From positions 84,224 to 148,223 of the forward strand of contig NZ_MQSU01000001.1 of the NCBI RefSeq assembly GCF_001907245.1: a DNA stretch of 64,000 nucleotides. The letters run 5' to 3'. Position numbers and translations under genes: made by a program. A model generated the notes under the pieces. That model saw only the letters and a list, made by a program, of their open reading frames with translations, did not search any database and was not told the DNA's origin. This DNA is from Boudabousia liubingyangii. Its GTDB lineage: Bacteria; Actinomycetota; Actinomycetes; Actinomycetales; Actinomycetaceae. Within the stretch, counting starts at the first letter, position 1. Each line of letters begins with the position of its first letter. This document shows positions 26,563-37,598 of the stretch, one piece after another.

Positions 26563-26991
26563 TCAGATCTCCTTACCATCGTTTTCGCCGCCGCGGATTA
26601 CGCGGACGCGCTTGGTGCGAACACGGCCGTCGCGCTCAACCTGGACCTCTTTGAAGCCAACGCGTACGGGCTTCTTGGTGTCCGGGTCAACCAGAGCCAC
26701 GTTGGAAACGTGGATGGGTGCTTCGCGGTGTTCGATACCACCGGTAACCTGGCCCTGAGCTGACTGCCCCTGGCGTACGTGGTGGGTGCGGACGTTAACG
26801 CCCTCAACAACCACGCGGTTGGTTTCGCGTAGTACTTCAATTACAACGCCCTGCTTGCCCTTGTCGCCGGGGGTAAGAGGAGCCTTACCCTTGGCTTCGC
26901 GGGTTGCATTGCGGGCTTCGATTTTCTTGGCGTCCGAGGGACGACCAACGATGACCTCTACTAGGTCACCCTTCTTAATTTTTGCTCCCAT
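26563..26991 (-). CDS. rplX: 50S ribosomal protein L24 with insertion
   Basis: L24 initiates 50S assembly and lies at the tunnel exit. [14 protein letters not shown] and [23 protein letters not shown] form the KOW domain, but about 25 charged residues (around [20 protein letters not shown]) are inserted between its first strand and the GDKGK loop, giving 142 residues instead of about 105. The ATG (26991) overlaps the rplN stop as TGATG; GGAGG lies 7 bases upstream. Confidence 0.95.
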   Translation of the reverse strand: MGAKIKKGDLVEVIVGRPSDAKKIEARNATREAKGKAPLTPGDKGKQGVVIEVLRETNRVVVEGVNVRTHHVRQGQSAQGQVTGGIEHREAPIHVSNVALVDPDTKKPVRVGFKEVQVERDGRVRTKRVRVIRGGENDGKEI

Positions 26992-27359
26992 CACAACACC
27001 TCCGGGGCGAGCGAGACGATGCGCATGAACTTCTTGTCACGCAGTTCGCGTCCAACTGGACCGAAGATGCGGGTGCCACGCGGTTCGCCGTCGTTCTTTA
27101 GGATGACAGCTGCATTCTCATCGAAACGGATGTAGGAACCGTCAGGACGGCGGCGTTCCTTGCGGGTACGCACGATTACCGCCTTTACGACGTCTCCCTT
27201 TTTAACATTGCCGCCGGGAATGGCGTCCTTGACAGTGGCAACAATGGTGTCGCCAATGCCTGCGTAACGCCGACCCGAGCCGCCGAGCACGCGGATGCAG
27301 AGGATTTCCTTTGCACCGGTGTTGTCGGCGACCTTAAGTCGCGACTCTTGCTGGATCAT
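26991..27359 (-). CDS. rplN: 50S ribosomal protein L14
   Basis: A 122-residue L14, a very conserved intersubunit-bridge protein: [68 protein letters not shown] precedes the ATG by 8 bases. It is separated from rpsQ by 80 bases, the usual S10/spc boundary, where I see no strong terminator. Confidence 0.97.
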   Translation of the reverse strand: MIQQESRLKVADNTGAKEILCIRVLGGSGRRYAGIGDTIVATVKDAIPGGNVKKGDVVKAVIVRTRKERRRPDGSYIRFDENAAVILKNDGEPRGTRIFGPVGRELRDKKFMRIVSLAPEVL

Positions 27360-27439
27360 TCTTATGACTCCTGTCGTCGTGCCGGTTCTCGGTCTTACCC
27401 GAGCCTAGCCGAACGGATTATTACAATAGAAAGCAGGTT

Positions 27440-27712
27440 TTACTTTGCCTTCTCAATGATTTCGACCAGACGCCACCGCTTGGTTGCGGATAGCGGACGG
27501 GTCTCCATCACGCGGACCAGGTCTCCAACTTTAGCAATATTGCCTTCGTCGTGAACCTTTAGTTTACTGGTCCGACGTACAACTTTACCGTAAAGCGGGT
27601 GCTTTACGCGGTCGATGTATTCAACAACAACCGTCTTGTCCATCTTGTCGCTAACGACGTAGCCGCTGCGAACCTTGCGCTCATTGCGCTCGGGAGTGGT
27701 ATTTTCGCTCAT
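27440..27712 (-). CDS. rpsQ: 30S ribosomal protein S17
   Basis: A 90-residue S17 with [34 protein letters not shown] and [26 protein letters not shown] 27712 is preferred (AAGTGAG 7 bases upstream); a GTG at 27724 overlapping the rpmC stop would add four residues. Confidence 0.96.
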   Translation of the reverse strand: MSENTTPERNERKVRSGYVVSDKMDKTVVVEYIDRVKHPLYGKVVRRTSKLKVHDEGNIAKVGDLVRVMETRPLSATKRWRLVEIIEKAK

Positions 27713-27720
27713 TTTTGGGC

Positions 27721-27951
27721 TCACTTAACAGTCGGTGCGGTACGGATGTTCAATTCGCGTTCGCGCGCAATGGTGTAAATGCGTGCAATATCACGTCGGA
27801 CCTGGCGGATGCGACCAGCAGATTCGGTCGCACCAGCGGCCTGCGCGAAACGCAGATTGAAGAGCTCGGTCTTTGCTTTATCGAGTTCTTCGCGGAGACG
27901 GTCGTCGTCCATTTTGTCTAGCTCTACAGCTGACAGGTTTGAGTTAGCCAT
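27721..27951 (-). CDS. rpmC: 50S ribosomal protein L29
   Basis: A 76-residue helical L29, near the tunnel exit and part of the trigger factor/SRP docking area: [22 protein letters not shown] and [13 protein letters not shown] are diagnostic. The ATG overlaps the rplP stop. Confidence 0.96.
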   Translation of the reverse strand: MANSNLSAVELDKMDDDRLREELDKAKTELFNLRFAQAAGATESAGRIRQVRRDIARIYTIARERELNIRTAPTVK

Positions 27952-28370
27952 CAGGCTTCACCACCCTCACGGACCACGAAACGGGTCTTCATCGGGAGCT
28001 TGTGCATTGCGCGAAGCATAGCTTCACGTGCCAGGGGCTCAGGAACACCACCGAGTTCGAAAAGGATTCGACCCGGCTTAACATTTGCAACCCACCATTC
28101 AACGGAGCCCTTACCGGAACCCATACGGGTTTCAGCAGGCTTCTTGGTCAACGGGCGGTCAGGGAAGATGTTGATCCATACCTTACCACCACGCTTGACG
28201 TGACGGGTCATGGCAATACGAGCGGCTTCAATCTGTCGGTTGGTGATGTAAGCCGGCTCGAGAGCCTGGATACCGTAGTCGCCGAATGCGATCTCGGTGC
28301 CGCCCTTAGCCACGCCGTGGCGGTTAGGACGGTGCTGCTTGCGGAACTTTGTCCGACGGGGAATAAGCAC
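27951..28370 (-). CDS. rplP: 50S ribosomal protein L16
   Basis: A 139-residue L16: [43 protein letters not shown] and [18 protein letters not shown]. Start is GTG 28370 with GGAGG 8 bases upstream. It lies 3 bases after rpsC. Confidence 0.97.
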   Translation of the reverse strand: MLIPRRTKFRKQHRPNRHGVAKGGTEIAFGDYGIQALEPAYITNRQIEAARIAMTRHVKRGGKVWINIFPDRPLTKKPAETRMGSGKGSVEWWVANVKPGRILFELGGVPEPLAREAMLRAMHKLPMKTRFVVREGGEA

Positions 28371-28373
28371 GAC

Positions 28374-29156
28374 TCAGGCCTCCGTAGGTTTCTCAGTGGC
28401 GGCTGCCTGGTTCTGCTGGGCAGATCCGGCATTGCGCTGCGAGTTGCGGCGCTGACCGCGACGGTCATTGCGACGACCGCGAGGAGCTGCTTCTGCCTGC
28501 TGGCGTGCGAACTCCTTTTCGGTGACATCGCCCTTGTAAATCCAAACCTTCACGCCAATACGACCGAAGGTGGTGTGGGCCTCGAAGAAGCCGTAGTCAA
28601 TGTTCGCGCGAAGGGTGTGCAACGGCACGCGGCCTTCACGGTAGAACTCAGAGCGGGACATTTCCGCGCCACCTAGACGACCAGCGCACTGGACACGGAT
28701 GCCCTTGGCGCCAGCGGACATGGCGGACTGCATTGCCTTACGCATTGCACGACGGAATGACACACGAGCGGATAGCTGTTCAGCAATACCCTGAGCAACA
28801 AGCTGAGCGTCGATCTCGGGGTTCTTGACCTCGAGGATGTTTAGCTGAACCTGCTTGCCGGTTAGCTTTTCTAGCTGACCACGTAGGCGGTCCGCCTCGG
28901 CGCCACGACGACCGATCACGATACCCGGACGGGCGGTGTGTAGGTCAACGCGGACACGCTCGCGGGTGCGTTCGATGTCCACACGGGAAATCCCGGAGCG
29001 TTCCAGGCCTTCCTGTAGGAGGCGACGAATCGCAACGTCTTCCTTTACGTAGTCCGCGTAGGTCTGACCAGGCTTGGTCGAGTCAGCGAACCAGTGAGAA
29101 CGGTGGTCGGTGGTGATTCCTAGGCGGAACCCAGTGGGGTTAACCTTCTGGCCCAT
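28374..29156 (-). CDS. rpsC: 30S ribosomal protein S3
   Basis: A 260-residue S3 with KH domain: [47 protein letters not shown] and the C-terminal domain [14 protein letters not shown] 40-residue arginine/glutamine-rich tail ([13 protein letters not shown]) follows. It overlaps rplV by one base. Confidence 0.97.
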   Translation of the reverse strand: MGQKVNPTGFRLGITTDHRSHWFADSTKPGQTYADYVKEDVAIRRLLQEGLERSGISRVDIERTRERVRVDLHTARPGIVIGRRGAEADRLRGQLEKLTGKQVQLNILEVKNPEIDAQLVAQGIAEQLSARVSFRRAMRKAMQSAMSAGAKGIRVQCAGRLGGAEMSRSEFYREGRVPLHTLRANIDYGFFEAHTTFGRIGVKVWIYKGDVTEKEFARQQAEAAPRGRRNDRRGQRRNSQRNAGSAQQNQAAATEKPTEA

Positions 29157-29527
29157 TACTTGGTTCCTTCCTGTTTGTTGTTTACGTCGTCAACAACCAC
29201 GGTGATGTGGCAGGTCCGCTTGTTGATGCGTCCGGCGCGGCCCTGGGCACGCGGACGGAAACGCTTCATGGTCGGGCCTTCGTCAACGAAAGCTTCCTTG
29301 ATGTATAGGTCCCCTTCATTGAACTTTTCGCCGGCTGCCTGAGCGGCCTGACGAGCGTTCTCCATCGCGGAAACGACCAACTTGCGGACGTTTACTGCGA
29401 CGGCCTGCGGCGCAAACTGCAGAATGTCTAGGACGTCGAGAACGCGCTTACCGCGGACGACGTCGACAACACGGCGCGCCTTCTGGGGCGTGACGCGCAG
29501 GTAGCGCACCTTCGCCTTGGCTTCCAT
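29156..29527 (-). CDS. rplV: 50S ribosomal protein L22
   Basis: A 123-residue L22; its extended loop lines the exit tunnel (macrolide-resistance site). [27 protein letters not shown]-like [14 protein letters not shown] and the loop [19 protein letters not shown] are intact, with no insertion or deletion of the kind linked to macrolide resistance. Confidence 0.97.
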   Translation of the reverse strand: MEAKAKVRYLRVTPQKARRVVDVVRGKRVLDVLDILQFAPQAVAVNVRKLVVSAMENARQAAQAAGEKFNEGDLYIKEAFVDEGPTMKRFRPRAQGRAGRINKRTCHITVVVDDVNNKQEGTK

Positions 29528-29559
29528 ATTTTGCCTCTTTCTTCCTGTTAAGACGCGCC

Positions 29560-29841
29560 TCAGCGGCGGCGGCCCTTACGGTCGTCCTTGTCGTGTGAAC
29601 GGAAGGTACGAGTAGGCGCAAATTCGCCTAGCTTGTGACCAACCATGGATTCGGTGACGAACACCGGTACATGCTTCCGCCCGTCGTGGACGGCGAAGGT
29701 GTGCCCCAAGAAATCAGGGGTGATAACCGACCGACGCGACCAGGTCTTGATTACATTTTTTGTGCCAGCTTCGTTCTGAGCGTCAACCTTCTTGTAAAGG
29801 TGCTCATCAACGAAGGGGCCTTTTTTCAAACTACGTGCCAT
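29560..29841 (-). CDS. rpsS: 30S ribosomal protein S19
   Basis: A 93-residue S19: [48 protein letters not shown] and the basic tail DDRKGRRR. It lies between rplB (12 bases) and rplV (32 bases). Confidence 0.97.
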   Translation of the reverse strand: MARSLKKGPFVDEHLYKKVDAQNEAGTKNVIKTWSRRSVITPDFLGHTFAVHDGRKHVPVFVTESMVGHKLGEFAPTRTFRSHDKDDRKGRRR

Positions 29842-29853
29842 GATAATCCCCTA

Positions 29854-30690
29854 TCAGCGCTTCTTGCCGGTCCGACGACGGCGGACAATCAGCTTGTCGC
29901 TCGCCTTGTTCTTCTTGCGGGTACGACCCTCAGGCTGACCCCAGGGGCTAACCGGGTGACGACCACCAGAGGTACGGCCTTCACCACCACCGTGCGGGTG
30001 GTCAACCGGGTTCATTACAACACCACGTACGTGGGGGCGCTTGCCCTTCCAACGCATACGGCCAGCTTTACCCCAGTTGATGTTGGACTGTTCAGCGTTA
30101 CCAACTTCGCCAACGGTCGCACGGCAGCGAGCGTCAACGTTGCGGATTTCGCCGGAGGGCATACGCAGCTGAGCGAAGCGGCCTTCCTTAGCGACTAGCT
30201 GTACAGAGACACCAGCGGAACGGGCGATCTTAGCGCCGCCACCGGGACGCAGTTCCACAGCGTGGATAACAGTACCCAGCGGGATGTTGCGTAGCGGTAG
30301 GTTGTTACCGGGCTTGATGTCGGCGTTGGGGCCCTGTTCGATACGAGCACCCTGAACCAGCTTGGCCGGCGCTAGGATGTAGCGCTTTTCGCCGTCTGCG
30401 TAGTGAAGCAGAGCGATGCGAGCGGTGCGGTTGGGGTCATATTCAATGTGGGCAACGGTTGCCGGGATGCCATCTTTGTCATGGCGACGGAAGTCAATGA
30501 CGCGGTAAGCACGCTTGTGCCCACCACCGCGGTGACGTGAGGTCACGCGACCATTGTTGTTACGACCACCAGTTTTGGTTAGTGGGCGTACCAGAGACTT
30601 CTCGGGAGTGGTGCGAGTAATCTCAACGAAGTCCGCCACAGACGAACCGCGGCGACCCGGAGTTGTCGGCTTATATTTACGAATTCCCAT
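29854..30690 (-). CDS. rplB: 50S ribosomal protein L2
   Basis: A 278-residue L2, required for peptidyl-transferase centre assembly: [32 protein letters not shown] and the C-terminal [28 protein letters not shown] with its essential histidine. Full length. Confidence 0.98.
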   Translation of the reverse strand: MGIRKYKPTTPGRRGSSVADFVEITRTTPEKSLVRPLTKTGGRNNNGRVTSRHRGGGHKRAYRVIDFRRHDKDGIPATVAHIEYDPNRTARIALLHYADGEKRYILAPAKLVQGARIEQGPNADIKPGNNLPLRNIPLGTVIHAVELRPGGGAKIARSAGVSVQLVAKEGRFAQLRMPSGEIRNVDARCRATVGEVGNAEQSNINWGKAGRMRWKGKRPHVRGVVMNPVDHPHGGGEGRTSGGRHPVSPWGQPEGRTRKKNKASDKLIVRRRRTGKKR

Positions 30691-30717
30691 AATTTATCTC
30701 TACCTTTCGACGGCTTC

Positions 30718-31020
30718 TCAGCCGATCAGCGCGCCGAAGTCGATGGTACCTTCACGCAGGGTTACAACCGCGCGTTTGGTGTCCTTACGCTTACCAAAGC
30801 CGGTCCGAGTACGGACGGTCTTGCCGGGACGGTTCAGGGTGTTTACCGAGGCAACCTTGACACCGAAGATCTTTTCGATAGCGATCTTGATTTCGGTCTT
30901 GTTGGCCTTGGGGTCCACGATGAAGGTGTACTTACCCTGGTCTTCCTGCGGCGCGGTCTTTTCGGTGATGACCGGCTTGATGATGATGTCGCGGGGGTTA
31001 CGCGAAAGTTCGAGGCTCAC
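30718..31020 (-). CDS. rplW: 50S ribosomal protein L23
   Basis: A 100-residue L23, the trigger-factor/SRP docking protein at the tunnel exit: [40 protein letters not shown]. Start is GTG overlapping the rplD stop (GTGA). Confidence 0.97.
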   Translation of the reverse strand: MSLELSRNPRDIIIKPVITEKTAPQEDQGKYTFIVDPKANKTEIKIAIEKIFGVKVASVNTLNRPGKTVRTRTGFGKRKDTKRAVVTLREGTIDFGALIG

Positions 31021-31661
31021 TTGGATTCCTCCTTGTCATTGCCAAGGAAGGCTGCCAGTGCCTGCTCGGTGAAGATAACGTCGTCCTGAACCAGCACATC
31101 GTAGGTGTTTAGCTGGTCGGCCCATAGTAGGTGGACCTCAGGGGCGTTACGTAGTGATAGCTGAGTTAGCTGATCATCACGATCGCAGACGACAACCGCG
31201 GTGCGGTTACCAATCACGTTGCGTAGGCTCTCTAGAGCTGCCTTGGTGGAAGGCTTGTCATCACCGATGAAACCGGTAACGACGTGTACACGACCAGCGC
31301 GAGCGCGATCGGACAGAGCGCCGCGTAGAGCAGCAGCCTTCATCTTCTTGGGGGTGCGCTGTGCGTAGGAACGCGACTGCGGACCGTGGACAATGCCACC
31401 GCCGGTGTAGTGAGGTGCACGGATTGAACCCTGACGGGCGTTACCGGTTCCCTTCTGACGGTAAGGCTTACGCCCACCACCGCGGACTTCACCGCGAGAT
31501 TTAACCGCGTGGGTACCCTGACGGGCGGCGGCTAGCTGTGCAACGACAACCTGGTGGATGAGCGGAATGTTGGTGACAGCATCAAAAACTTCACCGGGCA
31601 GTTCGGCCTTGCCGGCTGCCTTCCCCGCGTAGTCGAGGATTTCAACGGTCATGTTAGCCAT
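31017..31661 (-). CDS. rplD: 50S ribosomal protein L4
   Basis: A 214-residue L4. The tunnel-lining loop is recognisable ([23 protein letters not shown]), as is [21 protein letters not shown]. In E. coli L4 also autoregulates the S10 operon. GTG 31667 overlapping rplC and ATG 31661 are both possible starts; ATG is preferred because AAGGG lies 9 bases upstream. Confidence 0.97.
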   Translation of the reverse strand: MANMTVEILDYAGKAAGKAELPGEVFDAVTNIPLIHQVVVAQLAAARQGTHAVKSRGEVRGGGRKPYRQKGTGNARQGSIRAPHYTGGGIVHGPQSRSYAQRTPKKMKAAALRGALSDRARAGRVHVVTGFIGDDKPSTKAALESLRNVIGNRTAVVVCDRDDQLTQLSLRNAPEVHLLWADQLNTYDVLVQDDVIFTEQALAAFLGNDKEESK

Positions 31662-31663
31662 AA

Positions 31664-32329
31664 TCACGCACCCTTCACTGCGGAGCGGACCACGACGACG
31701 CCGTTCTTAGGACCGGGAATTGCGCCGGAAATCAGCAGCAGGCCCTTCTCGGTGTCAACAGCGTGGACCGTTAGGTTCTGGACGGAGCGGCGCACACCAC
31801 CCATACGACCAGCCATGCGCAGACCCTTGAACACACGTCCAGGAGTTGCACAAGCACCAATCGAACCGGGCTTGCGGTGGTTGCGGTGAGCACCGTGGGA
31901 GGATGAAACACCGGCGAAGCCGTGGCGCTTCATAACACCGGCGAAACCTTTACCCTTAGTGGTGCCGGATACGTCAACCTTGGTGCCAGCGGCGAAAGTA
32001 TCTGCGCCTAGTTCCTGACCAAGGGAGTATTCTTCAGCATCCGAAGTGCGGATTTCAGTTAGGTGACGGCGAGGGGCGACCCCTGCCTTTTCAAAGTGAC
32101 CGGCTAGCGGCTTGGTCACTTTACGAGTATCGATCTGGCCAAAGCCCAGCTGGACCGCGGTGTAACCGTCGGTGTCCAGGGTGCGCACCTGCGTAACAAC
32201 GTTGGTGTCCACCTGCACAACCGTGATGGGAACGAGACGACCGTCTTCGTTCCAGACCTGGGTCATGCCGAGCTTACGACCGATTAGCGCCTTAACGGGC
32301 GCAGTCGCTTGCTTGGAGTTCGTAGTCAT
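31664..32329 (-). CDS. rplC: 50S ribosomal protein L3
   Basis: A 221-residue L3: [38 protein letters not shown] and [26 protein letters not shown], the loop that approaches the peptidyl-transferase centre. GAGGAA precedes ATG 32329. The first 14 residues are an extra hydrophilic N terminus. Confidence 0.97.
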   Translation of the reverse strand: MTTNSKQATAPVKALIGRKLGMTQVWNEDGRLVPITVVQVDTNVVTQVRTLDTDGYTAVQLGFGQIDTRKVTKPLAGHFEKAGVAPRRHLTEIRTSDAEEYSLGQELGADTFAAGTKVDVSGTTKGKGFAGVMKRHGFAGVSSSHGAHRNHRKPGSIGACATPGRVFKGLRMAGRMGGVRRSVQNLTVHAVDTEKGLLLISGAIPGPKNGVVVVRSAVKGA

Positions 32330-32339
32330 TACAGGTTCC

Positions 32340-32648
32340 TCAGAGCTTAATCTCGATGTTTACGTCAGCGGGCAGATCTAGACGCATAAGTGAATCTACT
32401 GCCTTGGGCGTTGGGTCAATAATGTCAATTAGACGCTTGTGAGTACGCATTTCAAAGTGCTCACGGCTGTCCTTGTATTTGTGGGGAGAACGAATTACAA
32501 CGAAGACGTTCTTCTCAGTCGGCAGGGGCACGGGGCCTACGACGGTTGCGCCTGCGCGCTGTACCGTCTCGACGATCTTACGTGCCGAGCTGTCAATGAC
32601 CTCGTGGTCATAAGACTTGAGCCGAATGCGGATTTTTTGTCCCGCCAT
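32340..32648 (-). CDS. rpsJ: 30S ribosomal protein S10 (NusE)
   Basis: A 102-residue S10: [39 protein letters not shown] and [13 protein letters not shown]. Besides its place in the 30S head, S10 acts with NusB and NusG in transcription antitermination. First gene of the S10 operon; GAGGTAA upstream of ATG 32648. Confidence 0.98.
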   Translation of the reverse strand: MAGQKIRIRLKSYDHEVIDSSARKIVETVQRAGATVVGPVPLPTEKNVFVVIRSPHKYKDSREHFEMRTHKRLIDIIDPTPKAVDSLMRLDLPADVNIEIKL

Positions 32649-32710
32649 GCGGTCTTACCTCTCTCGTACTTAAACAAGTAATGCCATTGCGTTCGTTCCC
32701 GAACGATATC

Positions 32711-32737
32711 CACGACTTGTTTCATCAAAACAACGTG
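32711..32737 (-). promoter_or_regulatory. hairpin in the S10 operon leader
   Basis: Arms CACG+TTGTTT pair with AAACAA+CGTG across a 2-base bulge. It lies 63 bases before rpsJ. The gap 32649-33059 holds no gene: it carries this hairpin, a CCTAG/CTAGG stem (32785-32802) at the predicted 5' end of the mRNA, the promoter, a GGGAAAT/ATTTCCC inverted repeat (32831-32861), and the tuf terminator. Confidence 0.4.
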
Positions 32738-32812
32738 GGTCAAATGCGGCTTAGCATGAAACTAAGGCACACGACCGTAAGCAACCTAGGTATATTTCTA
32801 GGCAACTGTTCA

Positions 32813-32841
32813 AGTCTCGCAGTAAATCAAGGGAAATGCAA
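32813..32841 (-). promoter_or_regulatory. candidate S10 operon promoter
   Basis: On the minus strand TTGCAT (32836-32841), a 17-base spacer and GAGACT (32813-32818), giving a leader of about 158 bases. The -10 differs from TAGACT (used before rplM and tsaD) only at its first base, which is the most important one, so this is tentative. Confidence 0.35.
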
Positions 32842-33007
32842 GTCCGATGTGATGTGATTTCCCGTACCCCGCGCTCGCGCGTGTCGCGATTGCAAGGTGA
32901 GGTAGACCATAGGCCTATATCCCCTCGCTTACCCACTCTCCCCTACCAGCGACGACTTCTGGCCGTATGGTGCGGAAAGCGGTACTTTTCGATTTTTAAA
33001 TAAACGA

Positions 33008-33037
33008 AGAGGGTGACCCCCAAAGGAGTCACCCTCT
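33008..33037 (-). terminator. terminator of rpsL-rpsG-fusA-tuf
   Basis: A perfect 10-bp stem (arms 33008-33017 and 33028-33037) followed on the minus strand by TCGTTTATTT, 23 bases after the tuf stop. Confidence 0.8.
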
Positions 33038-33059
33038 AACGTTTTAGCTAGCTACTAGA

Positions 33060-34250
33060 TCACTTGATGATCTTGGTAACACGGCCGGAGCCAACGGTGC
33101 GGCCACCCTCACGGATAGCGAAGCCGAGGCCTTCTTCCATGGCGATGGGCTGAATCAAGGTCACGGAGATTTCGGTGGTGTCACCAGGCATAACCATTTC
33201 CTTGCCTTCAGGCAGGGTGATAACGCCGGTCACGTCAGTGGTACGGAAGTAGAACTGAGGACGGTAGTTGCTGTAGAAGCTCTTGTGACGTCCGCCTTCT
33301 TCCTTCTTCAGGATGTAGACCTGACCTTCGAATTCGGTGTGGGGGGTGATGGTGCCAGGCTGAGCAACAACCTGACCACGTTCGACCTCGTCACGCTTGG
33401 TGCCACGTAGCAATAGGCCACAGTTTTCGCCGGCCCATGCTTCGTCCATCTGCTTGTGGAACATTTCGATACCGGTAACGGTGGTCTTCTGCGGTTCGCG
33501 GATACCTAGGATTTCAACTTCGGAGTTGATGGCTAGCTTGCCACGTTCCACACGACCGGTGACAACGGTGCCACGGCCGGTAATGGTGAAGACGTCTTCG
33601 ATCGGCATTAGGAAGGGCTTGTCCATGTCACGAACCGGTTCCGGAACGTTCTCGTCGACAGCTTCCATTAGTTCGGCAACCTTAGCGGCCCATTCAGCGT
33701 CGCCTTCTAGAGCCTTTAGAGCGGAAACCTGGACAACGGGAGCGTTGTCGCCGTCGAAGCCCTGGTCGTTTAGTAGGTCACGAACTTCTTCTTCAACTAG
33801 TTCTAGCATGTCGGGGTCGTCAACCATGTCGGCCTTGTTTAGGGCGACTAGTAGGTAAGGAACGCCGACCTGCTTGGCTAGTAGAACGTGCTCGCGGGTC
33901 TGAGCCATGGGGCCGTCGGTGGCGGCAACTACTAGGATAGCGCCGTCCATCTGAGCTGCACCGGTAATCATGTTCTTGATGTAGTCGGCGTGGCCCGGGG
34001 CGTCAACGTGAGCGTAGTGACGCTTTTCGGTCTGGTATTCAACGTGGGAAACGTTGATGGTAATACCACGGTCGCGCTCTTCAGGAGCGTTGTCGACCTG
34101 GTCGAAGGGGGTGAATTCGTTTAGGTCCGGGTACTTGTCGTGTAGAACCTTGGTGATTGCTGCAGTCAACGTGGTCTTACCGTGGTCAACGTGACCGATG
34201 GTACCGATGTTAACGTGCGGCTTAGTGCGTTCGAACTTGGCCTTTGCCAC
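33060..34250 (-). CDS. tuf: elongation factor Tu
   Basis: The 396-residue GTPase that carries aminoacyl-tRNA to the ribosome. G motifs: GHVDHGKTT (19-27), switch I with [18 protein letters not shown] and SALKALEGD. Domains 2 and 3 are complete ([14 protein letters not shown]-terminal [20 protein letters not shown]). Of its 26 leucine codons, 20 are CTA by my hand count, an unusual bias. It is the last gene of the str operon, 153 bases from fusA. Confidence 0.98.
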   Translation of the reverse strand: MAKAKFERTKPHVNIGTIGHVDHGKTTLTAAITKVLHDKYPDLNEFTPFDQVDNAPEERDRGITINVSHVEYQTEKRHYAHVDAPGHADYIKNMITGAAQMDGAILVVAATDGPMAQTREHVLLAKQVGVPYLLVALNKADMVDDPDMLELVEEEVRDLLNDQGFDGDNAPVVQVSALKALEGDAEWAAKVAELMEAVDENVPEPVRDMDKPFLMPIEDVFTITGRGTVVTGRVERGKLAINSEVEILGIREPQKTTVTGIEMFHKQMDEAWAGENCGLLLRGTKRDEVERGQVVAQPGTITPHTEFEGQVYILKKEEGGRHKSFYSNYRPQFYFRTTDVTGVITLPEGKEMVMPGDTTEISVTLIQPIAMEEGLGFAIREGGRTVGSGRVTKIIK

Positions 34251-34354
34251 TTGTGTCCTCCTGGACTAGGGTAGATTGTTTTCTCAGCCTTAGGCAGATA
34301 TTAGCGTAACACCTAAAGGCGATGAGTGCCTACCAGATTGATTATTTTACTGGT

Positions 34355-34393
34355 GGGAAGTGACGGCATCCACTAAAGACACCGTCACATCCC
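34355..34393 (-). terminator. stem-loop between fusA and tuf
   Basis: A 12-position stem with one mismatch (arms 34355-34366 and 34382-34393) just after the fusA stop, without a T-run. It could partially terminate or process the mRNA, allowing tuf to be expressed differently from fusA. Confidence 0.45.
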
Positions 34394-34402
34394 GGGTGGG
34401 AC

Positions 34403-36520
34403 TCATTCGCCCCGGTTCTTAGCGATGATTTCTTCAGCCACGTTACGCGGAACTTCCGCGTAGGAGTCGAAGGTCATCGTGTACATCGCGCGACCCTGCG
34501 TCTTGGAACGCAGGTCACCGACGTAACCAAACATTTCCGATAGCGGTACCTGAGCGCGGACAACCTTAGCGCCGGCGATGTCATCCATGGACTGGATAGC
34601 ACCACGACGGGAGTTAAGGTCACCAATAACGTCGCCCATGTACTCTTCGGGGGTACGGACTTCCACGGCCATGATGGGCTCGAGGAGGACCGGGTTGGCG
34701 CGCTTGGCGCCTTCCTTCAGAACCATGTTACCGGCAATCTTGAACGCCATTTCTGACGAGTCAACGTCGTGGTATGCACCGTCGACGAGGATTGCCTTGA
34801 TTCCAACTAGCGGGTAGCCAGCTAGAACACCGTTCTGCATTGCTTCTTGGATACCAGCGTCAACGGACGGGATGTATTCGCGAGGAATACGGCCACCGGT
34901 AACCTGGTCGACGAACTCGTACATTTCTTCGGAGTCCATCGGTAGGGGTTCAAAGCTGACCTGAACCTTAGCGAACTGACCGGAACCACCGGTCTGCTTC
35001 TTGTGGGTGTAGTCAACTTTTTCAACCGACTTGCGGATGGTTTCGCGGTAGGCAACCTGGGGCTTACCCACGTTAGCTTCAACCTTGAACTCACGACGCA
35101 TACGGTCGACGAGGATGTCTAGGTGAAGTTCGCCCATACCACCGATAACGGTCTGGCCGGTTTCTTCGTCTAGACGGACGGTGAAGGTCGGGTCTTCTTC
35201 AGCTAGCTTCTGAATAGCAACGCCGAGCTTTTCCTGGTCACCCTTGGTCTTCGGTTCGATAGCCACGTGAATAACGGGCTCCGGGAAGGTCATGGATTCT
35301 AGGATGATCGGCTTGTCAATGGCGGATAGGGTGTCACCAGTGGTGGTGTCCTTTAGGCCAATAACAGCGTAGATGTGACCAGCGTGTGCCACGTCCACCG
35401 GGTTTTCCTTGTTGGAGTGCATCTGGAAGATCTTACCGATGCGTTCCTTCTTACCCTTGGTGGAGTTGACAACCTGTGCGCCTGCTTCGACGGAGCCGGA
35501 GTAAACGCGGATGAAGGTTAGCTTGCCGTAGAAGGGGTGTGCAGCAATCTTGAAGGCTAGAGCTGAGAAGGGCTCTTCTTCCTTAGCTGCACGGGTTAGG
35601 GTCTCTTCTTCGTTGCCTACTGCGTGACCTTCCACGTCGGGAATGTCTAGCGGTGAGGGTAGGAAGTCGATGACGGCGTCTAGGACCGGCTGGACACCCT
35701 TGTTCTTGAAGGCGGAGCCACAGTAAACAGGGAAGATTTCGCCGGCGATTACCTGCTTGCGAATGCCTTCGACGATTTCTTCGTCGGTTAGCTCTTCGCC
35801 GCCTAGGTACTTGTCCATGAGTTCTTCGCTGCCTTCAGCAGCGGCTTCGATCATGGCTTCGCGGTATTCTTCAGCCTTTTCCTGTAGGTCGGCAGGAATG
35901 TCCGCGTAGGTCACTAGGGAGCCACGGGTTTCGTTGCCGTTTTCGTCCTTCTCGGGGAATAGGACAGCCTGCATACGACGTAGGTCGACAACACCTTCGA
36001 AGGTGTTTTCTGCGCCGATGGGCAGTTCCATTACGACCGGCTTGGCACCCAAGCGATCCTTAATGGTCTGTACTGAGAAGTAGAAGTCTGCGCCTAGCTT
36101 GTCCATCTTGTTGATGAAGCAGATACGCGGAACGTTGTACTTGTCAGCCTGACGCCATACGGTTTCGGACTGGGGTTCAACACCTTCCTTACCGTCGAAC
36201 ACGGCGACGGCGCCGTCGAGGACGCGCAGGGAGCGCTCAACCTCTACGGTGAAGTCAACGTGACCGGGGGTGTCGATGATGTTGATCTGGTTACCCTTCC
36301 AGAAGGAGGTAACAGCTGCGGAGGTAATGGTAATACCACGCTCTTTTTCCTGTTCCATCCAGTCGGTGGTGGATGCACCATCGTGGGTTTCACCGATCTT
36401 GTAGTTAATACCGGTGTAGAACAGAATACGTTCGGTTACGGTTGTCTTACCAGCATCGATGTGTGCCATGATGCCGATGTTGCGGACCTTTTTCAGGTCT
36501 GTAAGCACTTCAAGTGCCAC
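34403..36520 (-). CDS. fusA: elongation factor G
   Basis: The 705-residue translocase GTPase. [20 protein letters not shown] carries the P-loop, followed by [23 protein letters not shown] and [10 protein letters not shown]; domains II-V are complete to the C terminus with [19 protein letters not shown]. Start is GTG 36520 with GAAGGG upstream. It follows rpsG by 24 bases. Confidence 0.98.
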   Translation of the reverse strand: MALEVLTDLKKVRNIGIMAHIDAGKTTVTERILFYTGINYKIGETHDGASTTDWMEQEKERGITITSAAVTSFWKGNQINIIDTPGHVDFTVEVERSLRVLDGAVAVFDGKEGVEPQSETVWRQADKYNVPRICFINKMDKLGADFYFSVQTIKDRLGAKPVVMELPIGAENTFEGVVDLRRMQAVLFPEKDENGNETRGSLVTYADIPADLQEKAEEYREAMIEAAAEGSEELMDKYLGGEELTDEEIVEGIRKQVIAGEIFPVYCGSAFKNKGVQPVLDAVIDFLPSPLDIPDVEGHAVGNEEETLTRAAKEEEPFSALAFKIAAHPFYGKLTFIRVYSGSVEAGAQVVNSTKGKKERIGKIFQMHSNKENPVDVAHAGHIYAVIGLKDTTTGDTLSAIDKPIILESMTFPEPVIHVAIEPKTKGDQEKLGVAIQKLAEEDPTFTVRLDEETGQTVIGGMGELHLDILVDRMRREFKVEANVGKPQVAYRETIRKSVEKVDYTHKKQTGGSGQFAKVQVSFEPLPMDSEEMYEFVDQVTGGRIPREYIPSVDAGIQEAMQNGVLAGYPLVGIKAILVDGAYHDVDSSEMAFKIAGNMVLKEGAKRANPVLLEPIMAVEVRTPEEYMGDVIGDLNSRRGAIQSMDDIAGAKVVRAQVPLSEMFGYVGDLRSKTQGRAMYTMTFDSYAEVPRNVAEEIIAKNRGE

Positions 36521-36544
36521 GGAATACGCCCTTCCTTAGATGGA

Positions 36545-37015
36545 TTACCAGCGGTAGTGAGCGAAGGCCTTGTTGGACTCCGCCATCTTGTGCATGTCTT
36601 CACGACGCTTGACAGCAGCACCTAGGCCGTTGGAAGCATCGAGAATTTCGTTCATGAGGCGCTCGGTCATGGTCTTTTCACGACGCTGACGCGAGTAGTC
36701 CACCAACCAGCGTAGAGCTAGGGTGGTGGCGCGGGAGGCGCGCACCTCGACGGGGACCTGGTAGGTTGCCCCACCAACACGACGGGAACGAACTTCAAGG
36801 GCCGGACGAATGTTGTCCAGAGCGCGCTTGAGTACGGTTACCGGATCCTGTTCGCTACGTTCGCGAACGCCCTCGAGGGCGCCGTAAACGATACGTTCCG
36901 CAACGGACTTCTTGCCGTCTAGCAGCACGCGGTTAACGAGCTGGGTGACAACGGGAGAGCCGTATACGGGATCTACAACTAGGGGGCGCTTGGGAGCTGG
37001 GCCTTTACGTGGCAT
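36545..37015 (-). CDS. rpsG: 30S ribosomal protein S7
   Basis: A 156-residue S7, which nucleates the 30S head: [59 protein letters not shown]. Its ATG overlaps the rpsL stop by one base. In E. coli S7 autoregulates the str operon. Confidence 0.98.
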   Translation of the reverse strand: MPRKGPAPKRPLVVDPVYGSPVVTQLVNRVLLDGKKSVAERIVYGALEGVRERSEQDPVTVLKRALDNIRPALEVRSRRVGGATYQVPVEVRASRATTLALRWLVDYSRQRREKTMTERLMNEILDASNGLGAAVKRREDMHKMAESNKAFAHYRW

Positions 37016-37389
37016 TACTTCTTCTCCTTCTTTGCGCCGTAGCGGGAACGAGCCTGCTGGCGGTTACGGACACCCTGGGTGTCTAGCGCGCCACGGACGA
37101 TACGGTAACGGACACCGGGGAGGTCCTTAACACGACCACCGCGGACCAATACGATCGAGTGTTCCTGCAGGTTGTGGCCTTCACCGGGGATGTAGGCGGT
37201 AACTTCGATTCCGCTGGAAAGGCGCACACGGGCAACCTTACGTAGCGCGGAGTTCGGCTTCTTAGGGGTAGTGGTGTAAACGCGGGTGCAAACACCGCGA
37301 CGCTGGGGCGAGCCCTTTAGCGCGGGGGTCTTGACCTTGGAGCGCTTCACGCTGCGGCCCTTACGGACCAGCTGCTGAATAGTAGGCAC
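37015..37389 (-). CDS. rpsL: 30S ribosomal protein S12
   Basis: A 124-residue S12, the decoding-centre protein. [12 protein letters not shown] start is from GTG 37389 with GGAG 5 bases upstream; an in-frame start at 37419 would add 10 residues absent from the family. The streptomycin-related lysines in [12 protein letters not shown] and [12 protein letters not shown] are wild type. First gene of the str operon. Confidence 0.97.
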   Translation of the reverse strand: MPTIQQLVRKGRSVKRSKVKTPALKGSPQRRGVCTRVYTTTPKKPNSALRKVARVRLSSGIEVTAYIPGEGHNLQEHSIVLVRGGRVKDLPGVRYRIVRGALDTQGVRNRQQARSRYGAKKEKK

Positions 37390-37509
37390 TATTTCTCCGT
37401 CTTTTAGATTTTCGGACATTTACTTAAACTAATGCGCGACCTGTTTGCCCTATATTCTGCGCGCACACTGCTCCGCAGTAAGGGCCGGCCCGCCTGACCC
37501 CGTAGGGTG

Positions 37510-37587
37510 ACGTCCGGAGCTCCGACGAAGCATGGAGCCCGCGTACCAGTCAAACTGGTAACGAAACTAGGGCCCGCAGGTGGCGGG
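37510..37587 (-). promoter_or_regulatory. structured leader of the str operon
   Basis: The leader of about 200 bases carries three compact inverted repeats: a GCCCGC/GCGGGC hairpin (37571-37587) right at the predicted transcript start, a TACCAGT/ACTGGTA hairpin with a 3-base loop (37544-37560), and the palindrome CGGAGCTCCG (about 37514-37523). None is followed by a T-run on the minus strand. Confidence 0.45.
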
Positions 37588-37598
37588 CACCGAGTGCA

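Noticed and set aside
32751-32936. Minus-strand open frame of 61 codons upstream of rpsJ
   Set aside because: It covers the candidate S10 promoter and leader stem, contains rare codons and lacks a ribosome binding site; better explained as 5' regulatory DNA.
37015-37389. Possible streptomycin-resistance changes in rpsL
   Set aside because: Both lysines associated with resistance are present.
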